Below, in pieces: positions 9,601-18,074 of a stretch of DNA of 64,000 nt. This DNA comes from Helicoverpa zea (lineage: Eukaryota > Arthropoda > Insecta > Lepidoptera > Noctuidae): assembly GCF_022581195.2 (NCBI RefSeq), contig NC_061465.1, positions 11,596,501 through 11,660,500 on the forward strand. Reading direction: 5' to 3'. Numbering within the stretch: the first letter of the stretch is position 1; each line of letters begins with the position of its first letter. The translations under genes were made by a program, and so were the position numbers. A model generated the notes under the pieces. That model had not been told where the DNA came from and searched no databases. It saw nothing but the letters and a program-made list of their open reading frames with translations.

Positions 9601-11751
9601 TTAATGTATACATAAAAAATAAAACAGCTGCTAACAGTTAAAATTATTTTTGTTAACATTTCAATCAATATCAATAATAATGTCGTCTAAATATCCTGCC
9701 GGTGGATTAAATTGTGAGTGCCTGCCTAACCCTAGATACCATATTATTGAAATGATATGAGCACAACTTCCTACTGACCGTCTACCTGTTAGACACGAGC
9801 AGTAATACTGAGCGATGGCATCTCAACCCATTTCATTTCTGTTAACCAGAATGTATACCTACGTAATATGTACACCTATTTAGGTGCATATCTTTTTTTT
9901 GCCATGGAATTGAAGGTAGTGCCCAAAGTAACAATTTTAGTACAAACAAAAACCTTCACAACGGCATATGCTATAACTCTGTTGGACAATGAGCCCAATT
10001 TGACTCATGGTCCTTTATTGACATTTCTTCATCAGATTTAAATAAGCAAATTATTTATAAAGAAACATCTGCATATTATATACTGATTGCAGATAAACAA
10101 AAATAAAATGTTTATTTAAAAAATATGTAGTATTTAGAAGTGAATCAATTTTCAAATATTTTGTTTATAATATGGTTTTTTATGGTTTGAGAATAGATAT
10201 GTTGAAATTACATAGATTTAGGAGTGAAAAATAGGTACTGGTTACCTTACCTTTAGACCAAACTGCTGTACACCCCTTCACATACAACTCCTCTTCATAA
10301 GAGCAATCAGTCTTTGGATTTATCGCAGCCTTATTACTCCTACTCGGCCCAGAAGTCAAGTTGAACTTCTTGGACATATTGCTGGAACTGTTAGCACTAC
10401 CTCCTCGGGAAGGACCAGCAGAGTTCAAACCTTCCGCATCCATCTTCTTCATCCCGCTAATGAGTTCTGACTTGATGGAGATGTTGAAGTCATGTTTGAG
10501 GCGACTTGGTGCTCTAAATGATTCTGAGTTGTACTCGTATTTGGAGTCTTTTGGTTGCGGTTCATCTTCAAAATCTGAAATGTAGTACAAAGACTAGATA
10601 ATGGTTTTTCAATAGACAGGTTATACTGTATGTTCTATGATTTTGACCAGATTATAAATAATTATAATGTAAATGTCTGAGCAGCTAAGGCATGACTTGG
10701 TAACATCAACACAACTTCTAAACTAGCATAAAGTGAGCATTGAGTAACTACTTTTGTTGTACATTTCACACATGTAAACAATAAGGTTTGGGTTGCAATA
10801 TTTAACTGTAAAGATAACCAAACCATAACGAACCTGTCTAATAGCCGGCAATTGGTAAATTCAGAGATAGTTACATGGTGCAACCCAACCTCAATGTTTC
10901 CGTAACATAGTGCAAAACTACAAACCATCAGTACTCCTATAGTAAACCTCGCGGATGCACCACCACTCCTGTTCTTCAGCTTCCCGAGCCTCCAACAAGC
11001 TCTCATCCTTAATAGCAAAGTTAGTGAGCTTGTACAGCAAGGAGTTCTCCGACGCTGACGTGTTGTGCTTGCTGTATATCTGACCCGGGTGCCTCGCCAG
11101 CACTGTTCTGCCGTGTGGCACAAACTCCTGGGAGATGGAGAAGGAAATTTGTGATTTTACTGAGAACTATGATACTATTGCGAAAGTAATATTAAGTAGT
11201 AAGAATTTTGCAATCTATTGATTATTGTGAAAATCACAAATGATGCTGTTATTTTACTATTTGGGATGAAATTATGAACTGCAAGTTTTCAGTTTTGGTT
11301 ATAATTTGAAGCATCTTAAAAGTTTCATATTTTAATGGTTGTGACATTGTGTGAAAAGAAAAGGAGTCACTGAGAAGTTAGAGAAGAAAGTTGCTTTTTG
11401 AATAATGTAACTTAGCCTGTAACCTGTTAAAACTATTATTGAATAGTTTAGACTGCCATTATAGTTGTATTTATCACGCAATTTATAAAGTGTGTCCAAT
11501 AAGATTATTCAGAAGACAAATTCCTTCGATAATTTGAAATTAGAACAATAGTTTCAATAACAATGAGAGAACCGCGTGTTTTTTCTCGTTTTCATTGTTA
11601 TTCTTATAATTTCATCAACATTTTAACAATGGTACTTGAATAAAGGGTCTAGAGATACATGTAGCCAAGGAATCAACAATAATTTAATTGTAATTGCGAA
11701 GAAAAATAAAAACAATAACATTCTTACCAAAGGCTCAGACGCAGCAATCAT
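455..11751 (-). CDS. APC1: APC1, anaphase-promoting complex subunit 1 (5' part, 12 exons)
   Basis: APC1 is the largest scaffold subunit of the anaphase-promoting complex/cyclosome, the nuclear E3 ubiquitin ligase that destroys cyclins and securin; the fly gene is shattered. I place coding exons at 11728-11751, 10926-11127, 10251-10574, 7923-9283, 7474-7672, 6614-6774, 5419-6141, 4561-4714, 3410-3601, 2944-3100, 2304-2456 and 455-674. All have GT-AG borders and reading phases agree across every junction, giving about 1,290 residues. Landmarks shared with animal APC1 include YEEELYV, LPFQV/IPFQV, LVYEEIKLNTL, LSDHEFIEE-like SDHDFIEEQE and AFHNGAAAGL. The proteasome/cyclosome repeat region and C-terminus lie beyond the left edge. 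The start at 11751 fits the family opening MIAA; an in-frame ATG at 11835 is an alternative. Introns carry several transposon insertions and two exon-end duplications. Confidence 0.93.
675..1041. other. APC1 intron, no further feature
   Basis: Intron sequence between APC1 exons 12 and 11, immediately right of exon 12. I see no gene, repeat or structured element in it before the P-like transposon begins at 1042. Confidence 0.6.
1489..1638 (+). pseudogene. THAP-domain fragment of P-like transposase
   Basis: A 49-codon open stretch starting MVKKCCCYTCESD and continuing NISFHRLA, the usual layout of a THAP zinc finger N-terminus (early Cys pair, then a hydrophobic/FHRL segment). The second half of the C2CH finger and the whole DDE core are missing, so it cannot be a full transposase. 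It lies inside the element at 1042-2186. It could also be a chance resemblance, as only about 25 residues are informative. Confidence 0.5.
1887..2069. repeat. long inverted repeat (hairpin) inside P-like element
   Basis: The left arm 1887-1950 and right arm 1994-2069 are near-perfect reverse complements, except for a short insertion in the right arm. Both are built of AAAGTNAAAGT-type steps. The loop is about 43 bp. Confidence 0.8.
2304..2456 (-). CDS. APC1: APC1 exon 11
   Basis: Encodes MTEVINLLQSS, PEVSDHDFIEEQE and TRTMALPIAR, closely matching VRRLLQSA, PELSDHEFIEEKE and QRTMALPVGR. Acceptor CCCAG, donor GTAATA, phase 2 at both ends. Confidence 0.93.
2944..3100 (-). CDS. APC1: APC1 exon 10
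   Basis: Encodes ALEVLEKDTVYTLASRP and NTQLLSLLYPRDHR. It aligns with the variable acidic region before the EVMSLIWSEDLRVQ segment of vertebrate APC1. Phase 1 in, phase 2 out, donor GTAAGT. Confidence 0.9.
3410..3601 (-). CDS. APC1: APC1 exon 9
   Basis: Encodes GITLRDIDNLPPAIGLLL, then ADWPPAAYNLVMREDLAHQ, which aligns with ASDWPEAVCLLIGRQDLSKQ in vertebrate APC1. The acceptor is CCCCAG, the donor GTGAGT; phase 1 at both ends. Confidence 0.93.
4264..4662 (-). repeat. 134-bp tandem triplication spanning APC1 exon 8 / intron border
   Basis: Nearly three copies of a 134-bp unit, in phase at 4293, 4427 and 4561 (position of each exon-end). Each holds about 100 bp matching the 3' part of exon 8, a GTATGT donor, and about 30 bp of intron. 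The two left copies are nearly identical to each other; the right copy, joined to the real exon start, differs at a handful of sites. Extending the exon through the first donor runs into a TGA about 19 codons on. Confidence 0.9.
4561..4714 (-). CDS. APC1: APC1 exon 8 (first of three duplicated exon ends)
   Basis: Starts ILAIVGCG after ATGCAG and ends ITACDK(G) in phase 1, joining exon 9 to read GITLRDIDNLP, as in vertebrate GFTLRDLETLP. The 3' two-thirds of the exon plus donor and a little intron are repeated twice more downstream with a 134-bp period (low ends 4427 and 4293). Only this copy has the upstream exon part and acceptor, so I take it as the functional exon. Confidence 0.85.
5071..5206. 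mobile_element. mariner-like MITE
   Basis: A 136-bp element with perfect 24-bp terminal inverted repeats (5071-5094 and 5183-5206) starting CAGTTACCGG, flanked by TA on both sides (5069-5070 and 5207-5208). Size, TA duplication and GC-rich termini fit a Tc1/mariner-derived MITE. It lies in the intron between APC1 exons 8 and 7, inside a wider GC-rich block (about 4838-5275) that may be other transposon debris. Confidence 0.8.
5419..6141 (-). CDS. APC1: APC1 exon 7
   Basis: A 723-nt exon opening VIIKWYGVRNAPG and carrying DDWNYLLNS, HLVYEEIKLNTL, DLKLDAYVNHYW and REPPNVYSYL, all landmarks of the APC1 middle domain. Acceptor TTACAG, donor GTATGT, phase 0 at both ends. Confidence 0.95.
6331..6475. 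repeat. dispersed repeat family B, copy 1
   Basis: About 145 bp sharing an ordered series of phrases (CCCCTTC, GCTGTGGGT, TACTGACT, TAACTCTTTCGA, CAATCCCGCA) with 53524-53666 and, inverted, 54172-54330. No coding capacity or clear termini are visible. It sits in the intron between APC1 exons 7 and 6. Confidence 0.75.
6614..6774 (-). CDS. APC1: APC1 exon 6
   Basis: Encodes LTLQFETGSMYRISLPPL and ILPKDVTMQ, aligning with the vertebrate segment that reads GSMVRITIPEI and ILPKEIAVQ. The acceptor is TTCTAG, the donor GTGGGT; phase 1 in, phase 0 out. Confidence 0.93.
6838..7055 (-). repeat. dispersed LINE-tail-like repeat family C, copy 1
   Basis: Reverse-complement counterpart of 19977-20184. 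Shared phrases are CCCAACTAAGATGGGG, TAACCGGAT, CTCAACCCAGTTACCCGGG and GACTACCCGTAAC. The other copy ends in a GAT microsatellite and has a target-site duplication, suggesting a non-LTR retrotransposon 3' end. Confidence 0.75.
7070..7411 (-). repeat. duplicated 3' ends of APC1 exon 5
   Basis: Two tandem units of about 171 bp, each carrying a diverged copy of the last roughly 100 bp of exon 5 and its donor (low ends 7082 and 7253), plus a third intron-only relic ending near 7411. Both copied donors read GTAAGT, better than the GTCAGT of the true exon. The 7253 copy keeps the exon frame open (RCNEASFDDSALHL) and has a pyrimidine-rich CCCCAG just upstream, but entering it in the phase left by exon 4 or exon 5 leads to a stop. 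Confidence 0.85.
7474..7672 (-). CDS. APC1: APC1 exon 5
   Basis: Joins exon 4 to read GKVHVGGV and contains LLSPVPH, matching the LLSPVPE motif of APC1. It ends SLG in phase 1. Its donor is GTCAGT, weaker than the GTAAGT present at the two downstream copies of its 3' end (low ends 7253 and 7082). Read-through into the intron meets a stop after two codons. Confidence 0.9.
7923..9283 (-). CDS. APC1: APC1 exon 4 (WD40-like propeller and 300s-type loop)
   Basis: The largest exon, 1,361 nt. It encodes IPFQVKKVWPMKYGVLLE, the HPLDE motif, a long Ser/Thr-Pro-rich loop with GSP, GTP, NSP and LSP sites, LCLDHIWT-like CLDHIWTDT, and ends NHVVGK. In vertebrates the equivalent loop is phosphorylated in mitosis to expose the CDC20 site; I infer the same role here from position and SP/TP density. 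It ends in phase 0 with donor GTAAGT. Confidence 0.95.
9284..10250. other. APC1 intron 3, no recognised feature
   Basis: About 970 bp of AT-rich intron between exons 4 and 3. I see no ORF, inverted repeat or dispersed repeat that I can support. Confidence 0.6.
10251..10574 (-). CDS. APC1: APC1 exon 3
   Basis: Begins with an acidic stretch DFEDEPQP, then a Ser/Asn-rich linker, then EEELYVKGCTAVWSKG, which aligns with the conserved EELYV...VIWSKG motif of APC1. The donor is GTAAGG and the exon ends in phase 1. The linker (about 60 residues) is more extended than I recall for vertebrate APC1. Confidence 0.9.
10926..11127 (-). CDS. APC1: APC1 exon 2
   Basis: Opens EFVPHGR after a TCCCAG acceptor, matching the APC1 N-terminal beta-propeller start. 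It ends in phase 1 at ACTGATG before GTTTGT. Another donor a few bases earlier (A before GTACTG) would also keep frame, so the 3' border is less certain than the 5' one. Confidence 0.8.
11728..11751 (-). CDS. APC1: APC1 exon 1 (start codon)
   Basis: Encodes MIAASEPL, then a GTAAGA donor at 11727-11722. Vertebrate APC1 has MIAARDLQEF near its N-terminus, and joining this exon to exon 2 gives MIAASEPLEFVPHGR in phase 0. The reading frame stays open upstream to an ATG at 11835, so a start 28 codons earlier is possible. Confidence 0.8.
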
Positions 11752-12508
11752 AATTTCTTCATCCAGATTTGAAAGAATATTTGTAACAACACACACACGT
11801 GAGCTTTTAATGATGCCTAGATTATTCTCTACCACACAACGTGAAATTGTAGATCAATTTATTCACTTTTTTGTGGTTTTTCTAACGAGAAAAATACCAT
11901 CCTACAACAATTTTTTGACTGTTGAATTTGTTTGACAGCCGGCCGCAGCAGTTACGATTGCGTTTCGTTTCATGCATATTATTTAATCAATTTATTTAAA
12001 TAAAATGTATATTATTATTGTCTTAGTAAATGTATATTTTTTTATTGTATAAATTGTGTTCATTTTACTTCACAGTATAATGATTTCACGGAATGTTTTT
12101 ATGTATATTTTTTTGAACACAGTTTTTAACATGTTCTCTAAATAATCAGTGGTAGGTATTTCCCCTGACTATTGTAAAGGTATTTTTTAGAGGTATCTAT
12201 GTTGAGGTCGTCTTTTGGTCCATAGGCATCTATCTGATATAATTAAAAAAATCACATACACAATAAGGTTAGGTACAACGTAGGTGCACAGGGATAGACA
12301 GACATTAATAAAGTAAGAATATAGGACTGCCTTCAGGGAGTAGGTACATAATGCGAAGTTAGCGAAAGCGAGTTTATAGGGGTCGGGTAGGACATAGCAG
12401 AAATGCATAAGGCAATACAAAGAGGCAGTACATAAGGATATTGGGGCTGGATAGAAGTACCTAATAAAATATCCTCATTAATTACAGAGTTATAGTTATT
12501 TAACTATG
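11752..12508. other. APC1 upstream region / 5' UTR
   Basis: AT-rich sequence upstream of APC1 exon 1. It should hold the APC1 5' UTR and promoter, with a short GC patch (GCCGGCCGCAGC) near 11940. I can place no transcription start and see no other gene. Confidence 0.4.
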
Positions 12509-12604
12509 CGTGAACGCAGGCCCGCCCCTAGCTGTTTGTTCGCCCGCGTGCAAAACTGATTATGCCGCCCTACGACTACATACGTTTTGTCAAAAAATAT
12601 ATAA

Positions 12605-12646
12605 GGGGGGGGGGGGCGGATCCAGGTGGTCCGGACCCCCCCCCCC
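12605..12646. repeat. facing G-run and C-run
   Basis: Twelve consecutive G (12605-12616) and eleven consecutive C (12636-12646) flank GGATCCAGGTGGTCCGGA-like sequence, forming a strong potential hairpin. It lies inside the outer hAT element and may mark another insertion whose ends I cannot define. Confidence 0.6.
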
Positions 12647-12858
12647 GCCCATTCATATCCATCTTACTTGTCCAACAGAAAAAAATATGTACATGCACCG
12701 CTCTGATTGCAGAAAACCCACCTACTTTTGGATAAATTACTATTGCAATACATAACATACATTACACATAACTTTTTATTTACTTGAAATGTTCAGAGTA
12801 ACATAAGCCCTAAGCAGTCCTGGGTTAGCCCATAAGCAAACTAAGCAATTGCTTAGGG

Positions 12859-14035
12859 CAGCGGTTCCCAAATGGGGTTCCGCGGAACCCTGGGGTTCCG
12901 TGACAGGCCCTCAGGGGTTCCGTGGAAAATTCAAGATTTCCATATGGTAAATTGTTTCACTTTTGATAATATTAAAATATTATTATTCATTTTCAATTAA
13001 ATTGTTTTAAATATGCATTCCAAAATTCCATTTAGGCACCATGTAGGTGGGTACCACTCGGGAGTGTAAGTACGAGTTCACGACAAGTGGCGGGGGAAGG
13101 CCACGGCAGCAGATAATTTAATTCCGTTTTTTACAAATTGTAGATTAACTTAATAACTCCAGGTCTTCGGCAATCGGCAAAAATAGGTAGCGAGTTGGCC
13201 AAAAATCACCGCATTTTTTGGGCTTATCTCATTGCCAGGATTATACGTTTTCATACATTTGACAGGACGTGAAATGACACGGCATACGAGTATTTCCAGT
13301 GGTTATTTTTACCATGAATCAAAAAGTGACATTATTTCCAATTTTTGCACCTCCGCGAATCCGAAAATTTCGCGCTCGCTCCGCTCGCGACTCCATGTTG
13401 CCGGTGATGCTCTTATGTTCGTTTAATAGCTCAAATATCCAACACCGAAAAAATTCCGCGCTCTTCCGTCGAGGTTTCTTTTGATGTTTATTTTTTATTC
13501 CTCTGGTTCAGAAAAAGCAATAGCGCTTTCTTCGCTAGCTGCTTCTTATTCATTTGCATTTGCTTTTTTGTGTGGATATTATACTTTTTGAGACCTTATT
13601 AATTTACAGTGGTTTTGTTTATTTTGTGTAGGTACTAAAACTAAAAAAAATTCGCGCTCGCTTCGCTCGCGATATTGGCTACCACTGTATCTCTTTCAGT
13701 GCTAGCGGGTGTTTGGAACTCGCACCTGTACAAATCCAATCTATTTCTTTTTGCGTTTACTTTGTCAGTTTTTAAACTGAAAACTATTCACATAATGCAC
13801 AAAGTCAAGGGCGGCTAAATTGTTTTCTGGCCCGTGTGGCAGATAGTCATGCTACACCTGAGTGTACTGAATATGTCTCTAACCATATAACCATTTGGTG
13901 CGTTACCACACGCCACGAGCCGTACCTAAGTGTATTTACGTCTTTAGTTTACTTCTTACTTATGTAAGCTAAGGTTCCGCCGAAAAATGGTGAAACGAAA
14001 AGGGTTCCGAAGCCAAAAGAATTCGGGAACCGCTG
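12859..14035. mobile_element. non-autonomous hAT element (inner)
   Basis: A 1,177-bp insertion flanked by an exact 8-bp duplication, GCTTAGGG (12851-12858 and 14036-14043). Its ends are CAGCGGTTCCC inverted repeats, the usual hAT form, and GGTTCC/GGAACC boxes recur just inside. No transposase gene is visible. It contains two CGCGAGCG-type palindromes (13371-13390 and 13653-13672) in the opposite orientation to those of its host element. Confidence 0.88.
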
Positions 14036-14502
14036 GCTTAGGGCATCAATGCAGTGCAATCATAACCCAAGTGGCCCCTATGTATTGAAAGATTGTGATT
14101 AACTTAAACTAACGCACTTAAATATCTATAACAATGTTTAAAGTCAGTAAAATACGTTATTTGGTGGGTTTCCCTTTGAAAAATTATAAGACACTTTCCA
14201 TATGTAAGCAAGCGCGAGCGGAGCGAGCGCGAAATTTTTATTTTTAAAGGACACAAAACAAATAAAAATCACTGTAAATTAATTAAGCAAAGTCAAAAAG
14301 TAAGATATGCACAGAAGTGAAGTGCAAAAGCCGCGAGCGAAGCGAGCGCGATTTTTTCCTTAGAGTTTTCATGAAGTGAACATATCATAAAAAGCCATAA
14401 CGGACGTGCGCGAAAAATGTTTATTCGGAATTGAATGCCTCAACAATTAAACAAAGATAAAATGCGATACCTGACATGGAGCCGCGAGCGCAGCGAGCGC
14501 GA
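13371..14502. repeat. five scattered copies of a CGCGAGCGnAGCGAGCGCG motif
   Basis: Copies at 13371-13390, 13653-13672, 14213-14232, 14332-14350 and 14483-14502. The first two are in the inner hAT element and read on the minus strand; the last three are in the outer element on the plus strand. Each is an imperfect palindrome and is followed on its own strand by a run of A or T. They resemble subterminal transposase-binding repeats. Confidence 0.8.
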
Positions 14503-14897
14503 ATTTTTTTGGGGATGCAAAGGGTGAAACAGTCAAAATTGATAGGAGACGACCAAAGCTAGGGCGGCTTTTTCCGAAATTTTATTGGTTTAATTTTGCC
14601 GCCCCCTAAATAGCATTTGCCCCACGCTACGCCACTGGTTGATCTTAAATCGTTTTTAAGAATCTTTAATTTTGAAAATGTCCTTTCAACAGATGTACCT
14701 AACTGAAACCGGCAGTATATGTAATATTCTTAGCGCTATTGCTGAGTTCGGAAATATTGAAATCAAATCATTAGTAAAAAGATATTGTATTTTTTAAATA
14801 TTACGTGATAACTCGCTAGATTTGCCGCCCCCTAGGACGTGCCGCCCGCGTGCTGTGCACGCGCTGCACGCCCGCTTACGGCGGGCCTGCGTGAACG

Positions 14898-15139
14898 TAA
14901 CAAACAACTTAAAGGGATTTGAAGACTGGAACATTATGGCTAGTGCTAGGTACGTGGCAAAGAGAAACTTGCCAAATACTCCGTTATAATTCCAAACGCA
15001 GATTAATTACGTACCTATTATCTAAGGCAATTATTAATATTATTCATAGTTACCTATTGCGTGACTTCAGTTAAAATCTGCGCAGTCAATTGTTCATTTA
15101 TCTATCGGGAGCGTCCGTAACACAATAAAACAAAGCCAT
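14898..15139. other. intergenic, between hAT elements and bbx 3' end
   Basis: Short AT-rich spacer with no gene or repeat that I recognise. Confidence 0.5.
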
Positions 15140-18074
15140 TGTTAATATGAATAAACTTTATTACTACAATAAAAGGATATAGATTGAACCGCGGTTTGTA
15201 ACAAAACATTCAACAATATACTTTGGAACCGAACAGGTAAACACTTTGGGTGCCGACATATTATGCCCTAACTTATAATATTGCAGACCAGTGTTTCTCA
15301 AAATACATAAAAATTTCCGGTACCGAAACAAAATCAACAATCCATTTGCGCTACAACAATGTACTGTTTGTTCAGGATATTTTTTTAAATATAAATATAT
15401 AGCACAAAGTGATTGCGATTGACTTAAAAATAATGATAATAATCCGTTAGAATACCTACTCTGACTAACTGTCCCAGGCAATGCCGAGGACTGTTTCTTA
15501 AAATAATTTAATACAGATCTTCCAGCACCATATTTATTTAAATCGGATCCTACAGGTTTTACTCCAGAGATTTCCTTTAATCTCACCATTCCCATTAATA
15601 TATTTGTGAAGGTATAATATATAGATTTAAAATTGAGTGATTATTACTAAATTCCCTTTTCCGATACTGGCCCCTCATCAATTAGCCTTAATACTAATTT
15701 TTCAAATATAAAATAAGGCTCTATCTCGACAAGGCAAAATATATATTTCTCATAAGTATGTAATCTGTAATTTATGTAGTATTAATTTAATTTCATTGAT
15801 ATAGTAAAGCCCTGTAAAGCTCATCATTAAAATCTCGTATAGGAACCGTCAAAGCTCACCACTTCCTAATAAAACGTAACAATCAATTAAACTTTACACA
15901 AAAATCAACAATTATTTAGTTTTAAAATCTATGTGAAAATAAAAATGTTTGAAAAACAAAAAATGCAACAAATCAAATATTAAACAGTAACATGATAATT
16001 TCGACATTTTGGAATGCCACAATATTGACGAGTTGTTAAGATATTTATTATACATAATATTTTATATATCACCTATATATTACATATACAATATCTACAG
16101 CCTAGCTTTTCTATTCTAAATACATTTGGTCTTTGGATGAGCATGTCACATTATGGCTTGTGTCATCGTTTGTAACTTTAAAAAATATAAGTGCACTTTT
16201 CGAATTTAGTACTTGATCATTTTTTTCATTATAAACTCTAATCTAGACTAGACCTGCAAACGAAATCTTCACGCCGGCAACCTTAACATAGGAGATAGAA
16301 TAAAATCACAGAAACCCCTTAAAATCCATTATAAAAATAAACAAGAACAAAAGTTTGAGAAACACTGTTCTTAAAAACATGTAAACTACTACATTAATAT
16401 TGACATTTTATTTTTAACTTAAAAACTGTTTCAAAATGATTTTATACACTTAGTATTTTTTTTGCTTTATTTTCGCATGAAATTCATGATGTTTTCGATA
16501 AATTTCAGGTACCTAATGGGGACAAGTTTCATCTCAAATCACGCATCCTTCGTGATTCTATCGATATACATTTTTTTTTCGATTTTTTTGTAAGACATTA
16601 ATTATTTTCTTTGAAATTCGTTAAATAATAATTATGAAACGATGATGATATATTTTTAAGTTTAAAACTAACAACACTAGTCGAAGTATTTTATCACAAA
16701 GAAAAGTTTGGCGAGTTTGACTCGCGTGACGCGGCCGGTATTCAGAGGCCTCATGTGGCAACTACAAAAATTACAATCACTTTCTTTCGCCAATTGCTCC
16801 ATCCTCATTATAAATAACATCACATTTCCTTACTACAAATGATTTTTCCATAGAGTCGTTACTAAACCTCTGGTAAGCATAAAATCTTCCAAAAAGATTT
16901 TTTCAATATTTTTTTTTTGTTGAGGGCTTTATCAATCTGTTAGTTTTGCTAATTGAATTGATATACAATACTGATACTTCTTGTAAGTTTTACTGTAGAT
17001 TGACAAAAGCCTCAATCATAAGCTGGGAATAGATTTTCTTTGCTGACATGTCCCTAAATGGCTGCGAAATTTTTTAAATTGCGTACGAAAGCCATGATTT
17101 ACCATAACAATAATTAAGAATTATTAGAACCTGGCCTTCGACGAATTTGGACTATTTCAATAGATGTAATATTATAAAGGGCCCGTATTTTACCATTTAT
17201 TAGTGGCCACATAAATATGCCAATGCAACCAAATTAGGATGTATTTACCATTCATAGCAATGAATCATTTTATAGTAAACATTCGATTTAAATTGTGTCA
17301 ACGAAGAATATTGAAACATGCTACTGATATAATTTAACTAATATTCCCAGCCTTTTTCAATGTTCCAATTATTTCCTTCCTCCGGTTGCCATAAATTGTG
17401 ATAAATTCGCTTTATACAAAAACATGTGACTCCAGCCACTTGTGTATAATATAAATATAATATATATTTAAATGATAATAATTGCACGTATGCAATAAAC
17501 GAGAAATAAGTCACCTTAAAAATGCAATGCAGTCTATGCATGTGGTGTCTTAGTTTTTTTTAATCTCTAAATTATTAAGGCGATTCAAGTAACCTAGCTT
17601 TACACGTAATGAGGTTTACATTTATCTTAAAATGACTTATTTGTTTGGCATTTTATTACCGTTATGATGTGATGAAATGGCGTCGACAAATCCCGTGACT
17701 CTTCGATAACACCTAAGATATCATAATTGTAATTTATTTGTATCTCTTCTTACTATAATTAAAATCATTATGCTTTGTTGTTATTCGTGTGGACATTAAT
17801 CTATCACTCTTACTTTTTCTAGTCCTAACAAAGCAGTATTTAGCAGCCTAAACGACGTAACTAAGATAAGGTATACATATAGTTTTTCTTTTTTTTCTAT
17901 TTTCAATATAAATAGTTCTATAGCTACGTTATAAAAACTACAGTTAAAAGTGTACAATAATATTAATTTTTATGCGTACAATGTAAAATTAGATCTATAT
18001 ATAAATATTATCTGATTACAAAGTAAATAATATTTGGAATATTTAGTTAAGGCTAGTGGTGTCGGTAGGTGCCG
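15140..18074 (-). other. probable long 3' UTR of bbx
   Basis: AT-rich sequence directly downstream of the bbx stop codon. On the minus strand an AATAAA lies at 15157-15162, close to the point where the next transposons begin, so the transcript may end near 15140. A 143-codon minus-strand open stretch at 15164-15595 resembles nothing I know. Where the transcript really ends is inference. Confidence 0.35.

Larger units (their letters stand above)
12517..14889. mobile_element. non-autonomous hAT element (outer, host of nested insertion)
   Basis: Flanked by an exact 8-bp duplication, CGTGAACG (12509-12516 and 14890-14897), with 10-bp terminal inverted repeats CAGGCCCGCC. It has no transposase ORF. 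It is interrupted by a second hAT element at 12859-14035, so the original length was near 1.19 kb. GCCGCCC-rich subterminal boxes occur at both ends and three copies of a CGCGAGCG-type palindrome lie in its right half. Confidence 0.85.

Noticed and set aside
15164..15595. Minus-strand 143-codon frame
   Set aside because: No family resemblance, no splice partners, and location in a likely bbx 3' UTR. Left as an observation, not a gene.
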